From: AP-15 sp963814805
GTDB lineage: Bacteria; Pseudomonadota; Alphaproteobacteria; ATCC43930; CGMCC-115725
Length of the DNA: 64,000 nt
Assembly (NCBI GenBank): GCA_963814805.1
Contig: CAWFER010000015.1
Location: 186,001 to 250,000 of the forward strand
Direction of reading: 5' to 3'
Shown here: positions 7,643-16,603 of the stretch, piece after piece
Numbering within the stretch: position 1 is the stretch's first letter
Layout: each line of letters starts with the position of its first letter
Notes under the pieces: model-generated
Database searches by the model: none
What the model was told of the DNA's origin: nothing
What the model saw: only the letters and a program-made list of their open reading frames with translations
Position numbers and translations under genes: made by a program

Positions 7643-8875
7643 ATGACCCGGTTCCTGCCGACCTCGATAAATGAACTGCGCGATGCGGTGGCGGACGCGC
7701 TCGCCGCCAACGAGCCGGTCGAACTGGTCGGGGGCGGATCGAAGCGTGGGCTCGGCCGGCCGCTGCAGGCGCCGCGCACCCTCGATCTGTCGCAGCTTGC
7801 CGGGATTCGCGATTATCAGCCGAGTGAGCTGGTGCTGACCGCCGCGGCGGCGACCCCGCTCGCCGAGATCGAGGCCGCACTCGCCCCGGCCCGGCAGATG
7901 CTGGCCTTCGAGCCGCCGGACTGGTGTAATTTGCTGGGCAGCGACGGCGAGCCGACCCTGGGCGGCGCGCTTGCCTGCAATCTGTCGGGGCCGCGGCGGA
8001 TCAAGGCCGGGGCGGCGCGCGACCATTTCCTCGGCTTTCGCGGGGTCAGCGGCCGCGGCGAGGTGTTCAAATCGGGCGGCAAAGTGGTCAAGAACGTGAC
8101 CGGCTACGATCTCTCAAAACTGCTGGCCGGCTCCTATGGAACGCTCGCCGCGCTCGAGGAAGTAACGGTCAAGGTATTGCCGCGACCGGAACACACCGAA
8201 ACAATCGTGCTGTGCGGGCTCGATCCAGTGGCTGCGGGGCCGGCGATGAGCCGGGCTCTGAACTCGCCGTACGAGGTCTCGGGCGCCGCTTATCTGCCGG
8301 CCGGCGCGACCATCCGACTGGCCGGGCCGACCGATGTCTCCGGCATCGCCGCCTTTCGCCTCGAAGGGCCGGCGCCCTCGGTCTCCTTCCGGCGCGAGCG
8401 GCTGCTGGCCGAGCTGGCCGCCGATTGCGAGCGGGCCGTGCTCGAGGACGACGCCTCGATCGCCTGGTGGCGCGCGATCCGCGATGTCGAGCCGCTCGCC
8501 GGTCACGCCGATCGTGCGGTCTGGCGGGTTTCGGTGGCGCCAAGCCGCGGCGCGGCGCTCGGCCAGGCCATTGCCCGCTCCGCCGAGGCGACGTGGTTTG
8601 CCGATTGGGGCGGCGGCCTCCTATGGGTCGCGGTCGTCTTGGGCAGCGAGCGGTCCGAGGATGGCGGCGCGGGGCTGATCCGGGCGGCGATCCGCGGAAC
8701 CGACGGGCATGGCGGCGGCCACGCCACCTTGATCAAAGCCCCGGCGGCGTTGCGCCGCGCGGTCCCGGTGTTCGAGCCGCAGCCCCCGGCATTGGCGGCG
8801 CTGGCGGCGCGGGTAAAAGAGAGCTTCGACCCGCGCCATATCCTGAACCCCGGCCGCATCGTCGAGGGGAGCTGA
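7643..8875 (+). CDS. glcE: glycolate oxidase subunit GlcE (FAD-binding)
   Basis: GlcE is the second flavin-binding-fold subunit of glycolate oxidase. The 410-residue frame is intact. It has a shortened PCMH-type FAD domain with Gly-Gly-Gly-Ser-Lys-Arg-Gly-Leu-Gly near residue 30, a Thr-Leu-Gly-Gly-Ala-Leu-Ala-Cys-Asn-Leu-Ser-Gly-Pro segment, and Gly-Gly-Lys-Val-Val-Lys-Asn-Val-Thr-Gly-Tyr-Asp, which is characteristic of GlcE. It ends with Pro-Arg-His-Ile-Leu-Asn-Pro-Gly-Arg. It is followed after four bases by glcF, so the two are almost certainly co-translated. Confidence 0.93.
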   Translation: MTRFLPTSINELRDAVADALAANEPVELVGGGSKRGLGRPLQAPRTLDLSQLAGIRDYQPSELVLTAAAATPLAEIEAALAPARQMLAFEPPDWCNLLGSDGEPTLGGALACNLSGPRRIKAGAARDHFLGFRGVSGRGEVFKSGGKVVKNVTGYDLSKLLAGSYGTLAALEEVTVKVLPRPEHTETIVLCGLDPVAAGPAMSRALNSPYEVSGAAYLPAGATIRLAGPTDVSGIAAFRLEGPAPSVSFRRERLLAELAADCERAVLEDDASIAWWRAIRDVEPLAGHADRAVWRVSVAPSRGAALGQAIARSAEATWFADWGGGLLWVAVVLGSERSEDGGAGLIRAAIRGTDGHGGGHATLIKAPAALRRAVPVFEPQPPALAALAARVKESFDPRHILNPGRIVEGS

Positions 8876-8879
8876 GGCC

Positions 8880-10268
8880 GTGCGCACCGATTTCACGGAA
8901 GAGCAACTTGCCGATCCCGACACGGCGCAATCCGAAAAGGTGTTGCGCACCTGCACCCATTGCGGGTTTTGCACGGCGACCTGCCCGACCTATCTGCTGC
9001 TCGGCGACGAACTCGACGGGCCGCGCGGGCGCATCTATCTGATCAAGGACATGCTGGCCGGCGCCGGTGCGCCCGCCGCCGACACGGTCAAGCACATCGA
9101 CCGCTGCCTTTCCTGTCTCTCCTGCATGACGACCTGCCCGTCGGGGGTCAACTACATGCACCTCGTCGATCACGCGCGGCGCTGGATCGAGGAGAAATAC
9201 CGCCGGCCCTGGGCCGAACGGGCGTTGCGCCGGCTGCTCGGACAGGTGCTGACCCGGCCGTCACGGTTCCGCTTCGCTTTGCGCCTAGCCGTCCTTGCCA
9301 AGCCGTTCGGGCGATTTCTGCCGGCGCGCCTGACGCCATTGCTGGCCTTGGCCCCGGCCTCGGTCCCGGCGGCGTCCGCGGCCGATCGGGCGCGCGTCTA
9401 CCCGGCCGAAGGCGAGCGGCGGATGCGCGCGGCCTTGCTCGCCGGCTGCGCCCAGCGCGTGCTCGCCCCTGAGATCAACGAGGCGACGATCCGGCTTCTG
9501 ACCCGCCATGGCTGCGAGGTCGTGGTGGCGCCGGGCAGCGGCTGCTGCGGCTCGCTCACCCATCACCTGGGGCAGGAGGCGGCGGCGCTCGCCTTGGCCC
9601 GCGCCAATATCGACGCCTGGGAGCGCGAACGCGCGGCCGGAGGGCTCGACGCGATCGCGATCAATGCCTCGGGCTGCGGCACGACGGTCAAGGATTACGG
9701 CTTCATGCTGCGCGAGGACCGGGCCTATGTCGACAAGGCCGCGCAGATCGCCGGCCTCGCCCGCGATGTCGCCGAGATCATCGAGACGCTCGGGTTGCGC
9801 GCGCCATTGCCCGAAGTCGCGGCCAGGCGCCGGCGGGTCGCCTATCATTCGGCCTGCTCGATGCAGCACGGCCAGCGCATCGAGGCCGGGCCGAAGGCGC
9901 TGCTGGCCGCGGCCGGGTTCGAGGTGGTCGACGTGCCCGAAGGACACATCTGCTGCGGCTCGGCCGGCACCTACAACCTGCTGCAGCCCGAAATCGCCGG
10001 CAAGCTGCGCCTGCGCAAGCTCGCCAACATCGCCCAGACCCGGCCCGATCTCGTCGCCACCGGCAATATCGGCTGCATCACCCAGTTGGCGCCCGGTGCT
10101 GCGGCGCCGCTCGTGCATACAGTCGAGCTGCTCGACTGGGCGACCGGCGGCCCGACGCCGCCGGCGCTCGCCGCGATCAGCGCGGGCGCAGCCGGGCGAT
10201 GGCGGGGATCAGCAAGGACAGCGCCAGTGCTACGAGCCCGATCAGGGTCGGCGCCAGCCATCCGCTAG
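8880..10268 (+). CDS. glcF: glycolate oxidase iron-sulfur subunit GlcF
   Basis: GlcF passes electrons from the flavin subunits to the membrane. It starts at a GTG four bases after glcE. Two ferredoxin-type 4Fe-4S motifs are clear in the first 90 residues (Cys-Thr-His-Cys-Gly-Phe-Cys-x-x-x-Cys-Pro and Cys-Leu-Ser-Cys-x-x-Cys-x-x-x-Cys-Pro). Two CCG domains follow, with Gly-Cys-Cys-Gly-Ser-Leu and Cys-Cys-Gly-Ser-Ala-Gly-Thr-Tyr. The recognised sequence ends at His-Thr-Val-Glu-Leu-Leu-Asp-Trp-Ala-Thr-Gly-Gly-Pro. The last 35-40 residues are arginine- and alanine-rich and overlap the convergent VTT gene by 92 bases, so the true C-terminus may be shorter, perhaps because of a late frameshift. Confidence 0.9.
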   Translation: MRTDFTEEQLADPDTAQSEKVLRTCTHCGFCTATCPTYLLLGDELDGPRGRIYLIKDMLAGAGAPAADTVKHIDRCLSCLSCMTTCPSGVNYMHLVDHARRWIEEKYRRPWAERALRRLLGQVLTRPSRFRFALRLAVLAKPFGRFLPARLTPLLALAPASVPAASAADRARVYPAEGERRMRAALLAGCAQRVLAPEINEATIRLLTRHGCEVVVAPGSGCCGSLTHHLGQEAAALALARANIDAWERERAAGGLDAIAINASGCGTTVKDYGFMLREDRAYVDKAAQIAGLARDVAEIIETLGLRAPLPEVAARRRRVAYHSACSMQHGQRIEAGPKALLAAAGFEVVDVPEGHICCGSAGTYNLLQPEIAGKLRLRKLANIAQTRPDLVATGNIGCITQLAPGAAAPLVHTVELLDWATGGPTPPALAAISAGAAGRWRGSARTAPVLRARSGSAPAIR

Positions 10269-10857
10269 CGCCGAGCATGACCCGCTCCCCGGCGGCGCCG
10301 AATTCGACATAGGCAACGGTCATCGGCAGCTGGCCGAGCAGCGAGCCCAGCGCGTAGCTCCCGAGCGGCAGCCGGGTCAGCCCCAGCCCGTAATTGGCCA
10401 GGCTGTGCGGCATGACCGGGATCAACCGCAGCCCGGCGACGGCGCGCCAGCCGCCGCGCTCGACCCGAACGAGGATCGGCCGGATTGTCGGGTTGCGGGA
10501 AAGATCGATCAGCCCGGCATTGAGATAACGGGCGGCGAGGAACCCGGCCATCGCGCCCGCGACGCTGCCGATCGCGGCCCAGACGATGCCCCAGCCGACG
10601 CCGAACAAGAGCCCGGCGGCGATCGCCAGCACGGTGCGCGGGACGAACAACAGGCTGCCGGCCAGGTGGGCGGCGAGGAACACCAGCGGCGCCAATGGGT
10701 AGCGGCCGATCTCAGCGCCGAGCGCGGCCGGACCGAGCGAGGCGCGCCAGCGCCAGGCGATGGCGGCTCCGGCCAGCAGCAGCGCCGCCAGCAGCAGCCG
10801 GGCCGAGCCGCGCAACCAAGCTGTGGACAGGTCGCGCACCGCACGCCCGGCAATCAC
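10177..10857 (-). CDS. VTT/TVP38-TMEM64 (DedA superfamily) membrane protein
   Basis: A hydrophobic protein of about 226 residues with five or six membrane segments. It shows the VTT-domain pattern: Phe-Val-Pro-Arg-Thr-Val near residue 70, a Gly-Leu-Leu-Phe-Gly-x-Gly-Trp-Gly loop, then Leu-Arg-Leu-Ile-Pro-Val-Met-Pro with Asn-Tyr-Gly-Leu-Gly-Leu-Thr. Relatives are linked to lipid scrambling or membrane homeostasis, but no reaction can be assigned here. I chose the GTG at 10855-10857 because it overlaps the stop of the upstream glycosyltransferase (GTGA), giving translational coupling. The longer frame upstream is an overlap shadow. Confidence 0.8.
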   Translation of the reverse strand: MIAGRAVRDLSTAWLRGSARLLLAALLLAGAAIAWRWRASLGPAALGAEIGRYPLAPLVFLAAHLAGSLLFVPRTVLAIAAGLLFGVGWGIVWAAIGSVAGAMAGFLAARYLNAGLIDLSRNPTIRPILVRVERGGWRAVAGLRLIPVMPHSLANYGLGLTRLPLGSYALGSLLGQLPMTVAYVEFGAAGERVMLGASGWLAPTLIGLVALALSLLIPAIARLRPR

Positions 10858-11720
10858 CGCAGCGCCGGCGCCGCCGGCGAGTTCGCGGCGCACGCCGCCT
10901 GCGGCGCCGTGTGGGGCGATGGCTCGGCCAACAGCTGCGGCCGCGTGCCGCGCCGCTGCAGCCACATGACGCCGAGTAGGTCGACGATCCCGACGCCAAG
11001 ACGATCGAGGACGCCGTATTTCGAGATGCCGCCCCGGCGCGGCCGATGATTAACCGGCGCCGAGAGCACCTCGCCGCCATTGCGCAGGACCAATGCGGGA
11101 AGAAAGCGATGCATGTGATCGAAATCCGGCAGATCGAGAAACAGCGCGCGCGAAAACAGCTTCAGCCCGCAGCCGGTGTCCGGGGTGTCATCGCCGAGCA
11201 GGCGCCGGCGGATCCGGTTGGCGATGCGCGAGGCGGCCCGCTTTGACCAGGTGTCCTGCCGGCTGTGGCGGTGGCCGGTGACCAGCAGCGGGGCGGCCGA
11301 GGGCGCCGCACGGACCAGATCCCACAGCCCGGGAATATCAGCCGGGTCGTTCTGGCCGTCGCCGTCGATGGTGGCGACCCAAGGGGCGCGCGCCGCCTTG
11401 ACGCCAGTGCGAACCGCGGCGCTCTGCCCGCAGCTCCCCCGATGGCGCAGCAGGCGCAACCCCGGCGTTTGCGCCATCAGCCGCAGGATCTCGGCGGCGG
11501 TCGCATCGGTGCTGCCGTCATCGACATAGATGATTTCATAAGCGCACAGCCCGTCGAGGGCGGCGCGGATCTCGGCGACAAGGGATGCGACGTTTTCCGC
11601 CTCGTTGCGAACCGGGATGACAACGGAAAGATCGATGTCAGTGCCGGCGTGCGCCGCTATGCTGCCCGCGCAGTCCGGCTGCCGGGGTCCGTTTTTGGCG
11701 ATCACCGCCGGATGTATCAT
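10854..11720 (-). CDS. GT2 family glycosyltransferase (dolichol-phosphate mannosyltransferase type)
   Basis: The 288-residue protein has the GT-A fold signatures of the DPM/GtrB group: Ser-Val-Val-Ile-Pro-Val-Arg-Asn-Glu-x-Glu-Asn near residue 30, Tyr-Val-Asp-Asp-Gly-Ser-Thr-Asp, Thr-Ile-Asp-Gly-Asp-Gly-Gln-Asn-Asp-Pro, and Asp-Thr-Gly-Cys-Gly-Leu-Lys. These enzymes move a sugar from a nucleotide sugar to a polyprenyl phosphate at the cytoplasmic membrane face. No strong C-terminal membrane helices are seen, unlike some relatives. I preferred the ATG at 11720 to the longer frame opening at 11819. It is coupled to the VTT gene downstream, which suggests a joint role at the membrane. Confidence 0.85.
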   Translation of the reverse strand: MIHPAVIAKNGPRQPDCAGSIAAHAGTDIDLSVVIPVRNEAENVASLVAEIRAALDGLCAYEIIYVDDGSTDATAAEILRLMAQTPGLRLLRHRGSCGQSAAVRTGVKAARAPWVATIDGDGQNDPADIPGLWDLVRAAPSAAPLLVTGHRHSRQDTWSKRAASRIANRIRRRLLGDDTPDTGCGLKLFSRALFLDLPDFDHMHRFLPALVLRNGGEVLSAPVNHRPRRGGISKYGVLDRLGVGIVDLLGVMWLQRRGTRPQLLAEPSPHTAPQAACAANSPAAPALR

Positions 11721-11762
11721 GTTTCCCCCGACCCGACAAATCGCCAATGAAGGACCCTGCAC

Positions 11763-13661
11763 TTGCCTGAAGCACAAGACATCATGCCGCGACCAGGCGG
11801 TATCGCCCGCAGCCGCCACGACAAGAGAGAACGAATTCCACCTGAGGACTATTCCTCTGCGCTCGGAGATTGGGGCGTCGGAGGTCCACGATTGGGTCTT
11901 CTACCGATGTCTCTGCTCGGCTTCGCGGTCGGGCTTGTCGGCGGTTTCGGGGCATTCGTATTCCGCGAGCTGATCGGTATTGTGCATAACGTAATGTTTT
12001 TAAAGACGTTTGCATTCACATACGACGCGAACCTGTTCACGCCTCCCAGCCCGTGGGGCCCGCTGGTTATCCTGGTCCCGGTCGTCGGGGCGGTTATCGT
12101 CACCTTTCTTGTCTCGAACTTCGCGCCCGAAGCCAAAGGGCATGGCGTGCCCGAGGTCATGGACGCGATCTACTACCGGGGCGGCGTAATCCGCCCGGTG
12201 GTGGCGGTCGTCAAATCACTCGCCTCGGCGATTGCCATCGGCACCGGATCCGCGGTCGGCCGCGAAGGCCCGATCATCCAGATCGGTTCGTCCTTCGGCT
12301 CGACCCTCGGCCAGATACTTCGCCTCAGCCCGGCGCAGCGGATCACGTTGATCGCCGCGGGAGCCGGCGCCGGTATCGCCGCCACATTCAACACGCCGAT
12401 CGGCGGGGTTCTGTTTGCGATCGAATTGATGTTGCCCGAGGTCAGCATCAACACCTTCTTGCCGGTTGCCGTCGCCACGGGGACGGCGACCTTCATCGGC
12501 CGACTGTTTTTTGGTCCGCATCCGGCCTTTCAAGTGCCGGCCATCGCATCGCTTCCGACCGATCCCGGCGCCGCGGCGCTGGTGATGCTGCTCTATACGC
12601 TGCTCGGCGTCGTCGTCGGCGGGGCCGCCGCCGGCTTTGTCCGCGGCTTGCATTTCGTAGAGGATCTGTTCGACCTGATCCCCGGCGCCTATGTCCGGCA
12701 TATGCTCGGCATGCTGCTCGTCGGACTCTTGATGTACGGGCTCTTTCGCGGGATCGGGCATTATTTCGTCGAGGGCGTAGGCTACGCCACGATCCAGGCA
12801 ATCCTGACCGGCGGGATGGCGTCGACAGCGAGCGTTCTCGGACTCCTATTCCTGTGCAAGCTCGCCGCCACCTCGCTTAGCCTGGGTTCCGGCTCGTCGG
12901 GCGGGATTTTCTCGCCCTCGCTGTTCATGGGCGCCACTTTGGGCAGCGCCTTTGCCGCCCTTGCCTCGCTAGCGCTCCCTGCGCTGGGCTTGAGCGTGCC
13001 GGCCTTCGCGATGGTCGGCATGGGGGCGATGGTCGGCGGCGCTACCGGTGCGGCGATGACCGCGGTGACGATGATCTTCGAGATGACCCGCGACTACGGC
13101 ATCGTCCTGCCGATGATCCTCGCCGTCGCCGCGAGCTACGGGATGCGCCGGCTGCTGTCGCCTGAGAGCATCTATACGATGAAGCTGGCCCGGCGCGGGC
13201 ATGCGATCCCCAAAGCGCTCCAGGCCAACATGTTCCTGGTGCGCCGCGCGCGCGAGGTGATGGATCGGAATTTCCTGACCGTGCCCGCCGATCTCGGCCT
13301 CGGCACGTTTCTCCGGCAGCCCGGCCATGGCGGAGCGATGCTCCACGTGCTGGTCACCCGCGGCGAGCGCATCGCCGGCGTGCTGCGCATCAATTCGGGG
13401 CTGCGGCAGGGTCTTGCCGCGGTCGAGACCGGCGTCACCCTCGGCGATGTCGCGCGGCGCGATTTCACATTGGTCAGAGAGGATGATGTCGTCTCCAACG
13501 TGATCGTGCGGCTGTGGCGACGAAAGGCAGTCATGGCGATCGTCATCCGTCGCGACGGTCGTCGCCGGCACGCGCCGCGGCCAGGCGACGTGCTGGGGCT
13601 GATCACCAAGGAGCATGTGGCCGACGCGGTGGCCGCCAGCATCCAGGTCTATCCGCGGTGA
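11763..13661 (+). CDS. CLC-type chloride channel/transporter with C-terminal CBS region
   Basis: An intact 632-residue integral membrane protein. CLC signatures include Gly-His-Gly-Val-Pro-Glu-Val near residue 130, Gly-Arg-Glu-Gly-Pro-Ile (the Glu is the gating glutamate found in chloride/proton exchangers and channels), and Gly-Ser-Gly-Ser-Ser-Gly-Gly-Ile-Phe-x-Pro-Ser-Leu in the second half. About ten hydrophobic helices are visible between residues 45 and 475. The last 140 residues, from about 490, resemble a degenerate CBS pair and are likely regulatory. The gating Glu favours an exchanger. It is divergent from the glycosyltransferase and convergent with pyruvate kinase. Confidence 0.92.
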   Translation: MPEAQDIMPRPGGIARSRHDKRERIPPEDYSSALGDWGVGGPRLGLLPMSLLGFAVGLVGGFGAFVFRELIGIVHNVMFLKTFAFTYDANLFTPPSPWGPLVILVPVVGAVIVTFLVSNFAPEAKGHGVPEVMDAIYYRGGVIRPVVAVVKSLASAIAIGTGSAVGREGPIIQIGSSFGSTLGQILRLSPAQRITLIAAGAGAGIAATFNTPIGGVLFAIELMLPEVSINTFLPVAVATGTATFIGRLFFGPHPAFQVPAIASLPTDPGAAALVMLLYTLLGVVVGGAAAGFVRGLHFVEDLFDLIPGAYVRHMLGMLLVGLLMYGLFRGIGHYFVEGVGYATIQAILTGGMASTASVLGLLFLCKLAATSLSLGSGSSGGIFSPSLFMGATLGSAFAALASLALPALGLSVPAFAMVGMGAMVGGATGAAMTAVTMIFEMTRDYGIVLPMILAVAASYGMRRLLSPESIYTMKLARRGHAIPKALQANMFLVRRAREVMDRNFLTVPADLGLGTFLRQPGHGGAMLHVLVTRGERIAGVLRINSGLRQGLAAVETGVTLGDVARRDFTLVREDDVVSNVIVRLWRRKAVMAIVIRRDGRRRHAPRPGDVLGLITKEHVADAVAASIQVYPR

Positions 13662-13731
13662 ATGATCGGGGGCCACGGCGAACGATCCGGTCGGCCCAAC
13701 CGAAGCGCAGGACTCGCCGCCGAGATGACGC

Positions 13732-15152
13732 TCAGCGGTCGACCCAGGCGATGCGCAGCACATTGGTGGCGCCGGGGGTGCCGAACGGAACTCCGGCGGT
13801 GACGACGACGCGCTGTCCGGCCTGGGCGATTTCCTCGCGATGGGCGATTCGCACCGCCTTTTGCACCATGTCGGCAAAGCTCTTGATGTCGCTGGTGTGC
13901 ACGCAATGCGCCCCCCACAGCACGGCGAGCCGCCGGGCGGTGCCGAGGTTCGAGGTCAGCACCAGGATCGGCACGCCCGGCCGCTCGCGCGCGGCGCGCA
14001 GCGCGGTGGCGCCCGAGGTCGTATAGGACACGATCGCCGCCGCGCCGATCGTGCTGGCGACCTGGCAGGCGGCGGCGCTGATCGCGTCGGGGGCGGTATG
14101 TTCATGCTCGATCCGGGCGCTTTCGAGCATCGTGAAATAGAGCGGGTCCTGCTGCACCCGGCAGGCGATGCGGTTCATCATCGCCACCGATTCGATCGGA
14201 TAACGCCCGGCGGCGGTCTCGGCCGAGAGCATGACCGCATCGGCGCCCTCATAGACCGCAGTGGCGACGTCGGAGGCTTCGGCGCGGGTCGGGGTCGGCG
14301 AGGCGATCATCGATTCGAGCATCTGAGTGGCGACGATGACCGGCTTGCCGGCGAGCCGGCAGGCGTGCACCACCTGCTTTTGCACGCTCGGCACATCTTC
14401 GGGCGGCATCTCGACGCCGAGGTCGCCGCGCGCCACCATCAGCCCGTCGGCCAGCTCGATGATTTCCGCGAGCCGCTCGATCGCCGCCGGCTTTTCGAGC
14501 TTGACCATGATCCCGGCGCGGCCGGCGACGAGCTTGCGGCCTTCGGCGACATCGTCGGGGCGCTGGACGAACGAGAAGCGCGATCCAATCGGCGCCGTGA
14601 TCGAGAGCGAAGGCGAGATCGGCGCGGTCCTTCTCGGTGACCGCCGACAACGGCAGCACCGCATTGGGCACGTTGACCCCCTTGCGGTCCGAGAGCGGGC
14701 CGCCGACCCGGCACAGGGTCTCGGCGAAACCGGGGCCGCAGCTTTCGGTCTCGAGCCGCACCTTGCCGTCGTCGAGCAGCAGATCGGTGCCCGGCTGCAA
14801 CGCCGCGAAGATCTCGGGATGCGGCAGCGGCGCGCGGGACTGGTCGCCGGGGCGCGGATCGAGGTCGAGGCGCAGATGGGCGCCGGCGGCGAGCTCGATG
14901 CGGCCGGCTCGCGAAAGCGCCGAGACGCAGCTTTGGCCCTTGCAGATCGGCGAGAATGCCGATCGGCCGCCCGCTCGCATGCTCGACCCGGCGGATCGCC
15001 TCGAAGCGCGCCAGATGCTCGCGATGCGTGCCATGACTGAAATTGAGCCGGAACACATCGACGCCGGCCTCGAACAGCGCGCGAATCTGCTCTTGCGTCG
15101 AGCTCGACGGGCCCAGGGTCGCGACGATCTTGGCGCTGCGCCGGCGCATCAA
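13732..15152 (-). CDS. pyk: pyruvate kinase (two frameshifts)
   Basis: Pyruvate kinase makes ATP and pyruvate from phosphoenolpyruvate and ADP. Three frames hold the whole protein. The N-terminal part has Lys-Ile-Val-Ala-Thr-Leu-Gly-Pro, Leu-Asn-Phe-Ser-His-Gly and Gly-Pro-Lys-Leu-Arg-Leu-Gly. The middle is the B domain with Leu-Leu-Asp-Asp-Gly-Lys-Val. The C-terminal part has the metal-site strand Met-Val-Ala-Arg-Gly-Asp-Leu-Gly-Val-Glu, Thr-Gln-Met-Leu-Glu-Ser-Met and the allosteric domain. Dropping one base near 14925 and a T near 14593 restores about 472 residues. It is followed (minus strand) by glycerate 2-kinase after 24 bases from the opposite side, so glycerate kinase and pyk form a lower-glycolysis pair. 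Confidence 0.9.
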
Positions 15153-15176
15153 CTGGTCTCCCCAGCAAAACCGGCA

Positions 15177-16520
15177 TCAGCCGCGCACCAGGATCGCCCG
15201 GAAATCGTTGACGTTGGTCAGGGTCGGGCCGGTCACGACGAGATCGCCGAGGGCGGCGAAAAACCCGTACCCGTCATTATCGCCGAGCGCGGCGCCTGCG
15301 CCGATGCCGAGCGCCGCGGCCCGTGCGATGCTGTCCGGATGGAGGATCGCCCCGGCATTGTCCTCGGTTCCGTCGATGCCGTCGGTGTCGCAGGCGAGCG
15401 CCGCGATGCCGGGGGCGCCGTCGAGGGCGACGGCGAGCGCCAGCAGGAACTCGACATTGCGCCCGCCGCGGCCGGGGCCCCTGACCGTCACCGTGGTCTC
15501 GCCGCCCGACAGCAGCACCGCGGGGAGCGGTGCGCACCGGTCGCCGACGCGGAACTCGCCAGCGCGCAGCTGCCGGGCGATCGCCGCGTGAACCAGGGCC
15601 ACGTCGCGCGCCTCGCCCTCGATCCGGTCGCTCAGCACGATCGGCGTGATGTTTTGCCGCAGCGCCGCGTCGGCGGCCGCGCGCAGCGACGCCTGCGGGC
15701 TGGCGATCAGCTCGAAGCGGGCCCGCGCGAAGATCGGATCGCCGGGCTTGGGGGTCTCGTCCGCTTGCGCCGCCAGGTGGGCGATGACCGCCGAGGGCTC
15801 GCGCGATCCGGTATTTTTCCAGCACCGCCCGGGCATCGGCGAAAGTCGTCGCGTCGGCCGTCGTCGGCCCCGAGGCGATGACCGCAGGGTCGTCCCCCGG
15901 CACATCGGAAATCGCCAGGGTAATGATGCGCGCCGGGGCGGCGGCAACGGCGAGCCGGCCGCCTTTGATCGCCGAGAGATGCTTGCGCACCGTGTTGATC
16001 TCGGTGATGGTCGCACCCGAGCGCAGCAGCGCCCGCGTCACCGCCTGCTTGTCGGCCAGGGTCAGACCCGGCGCGGGCAAGGTCAGCAACGCCGAGCCGC
16101 CGCCCGAGGCGAGAAACACCAGCTGGTCGTCGGGCCCGAGGCCATGGGCGAGGTCGAGCAGGCGGCGTGCGACGCCCGCACGCCGGCCATGTCGGGCACC
16201 GGGTGGCTGGCCTCGACGATTTCGATCCGGTCGCAGGAAACGGCATGACCGTAGCGCGTGAGAACCAGACCTTCGAGCGGACCCGGCCAGCGCTTCTCGA
16301 AGGCGCGGGCCATCGCCGCCGCCGCCTTGCCGGCGCCGACCACGATGGTGCGCCCGCGGACCGCCGCAGGGATATGGTCGCCGAGCGCCCGGTCGGGCTC
16401 GGCCGCGGCCAGCGCCGCATCGAACCAGCCCCGCAACAGCGCCGCGTTCGCCTGGTCCTCGCCACTCCTCACCACGCGCCTCCTGCCCGCGTGCGCCCGT
16501 CTTGCCACGCCAACCGCCAT
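15177..16520 (-). CDS. glycerate 2-kinase, MOFRL/TtuD family (two frameshifts)
   Basis: Members phosphorylate D-glycerate to 2-phosphoglycerate in the glyoxylate and tartrate routes. The N-terminal part has Val-Val-Gly-Ala-Gly-Lys-Ala-Ala-Ala-Ala-Met-Ala (about residues 62-72). The next frame has Ala-Ser-Gly-Gly-Gly-Ser-Ala-Leu-Leu, Thr-Val-Arg-Lys-His-Leu-Ser-x-Ile-Lys-Gly-Gly and Asp-Val-Pro-Gly-Asp-Asp. The last frame contains the MOFRL domain with Leu-Ser-Gly-Gly-Glu-Thr-Thr-Val and Asp-Thr-Asp-Gly-Ile-Asp-Gly. Shifts lie near 16165 and 15807. The gene sits directly upstream of pyk, and its product feeds enolase and then pyruvate kinase. With glcDEF nearby this fits assimilation of glycolate via glyoxylate and glycerate, though that route is inferred. 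Confidence 0.85.
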
Positions 16521-16603
16521 TTCATATTGAGCGCGGCAGGAACGCCAGCGCTAGATCTCTTGGCGGCGAGCAGGCCAGCAGCCCGGGTGAAGGAACAGGT
16601 TTG

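Noticed and set aside
8880..10268. Programmed frameshifting or a functional C-terminal extension of GlcF
   Set aside because: The tail overlaps the VTT gene and has no conserved sequence; a simple late error or longer stop-free run is more likely.
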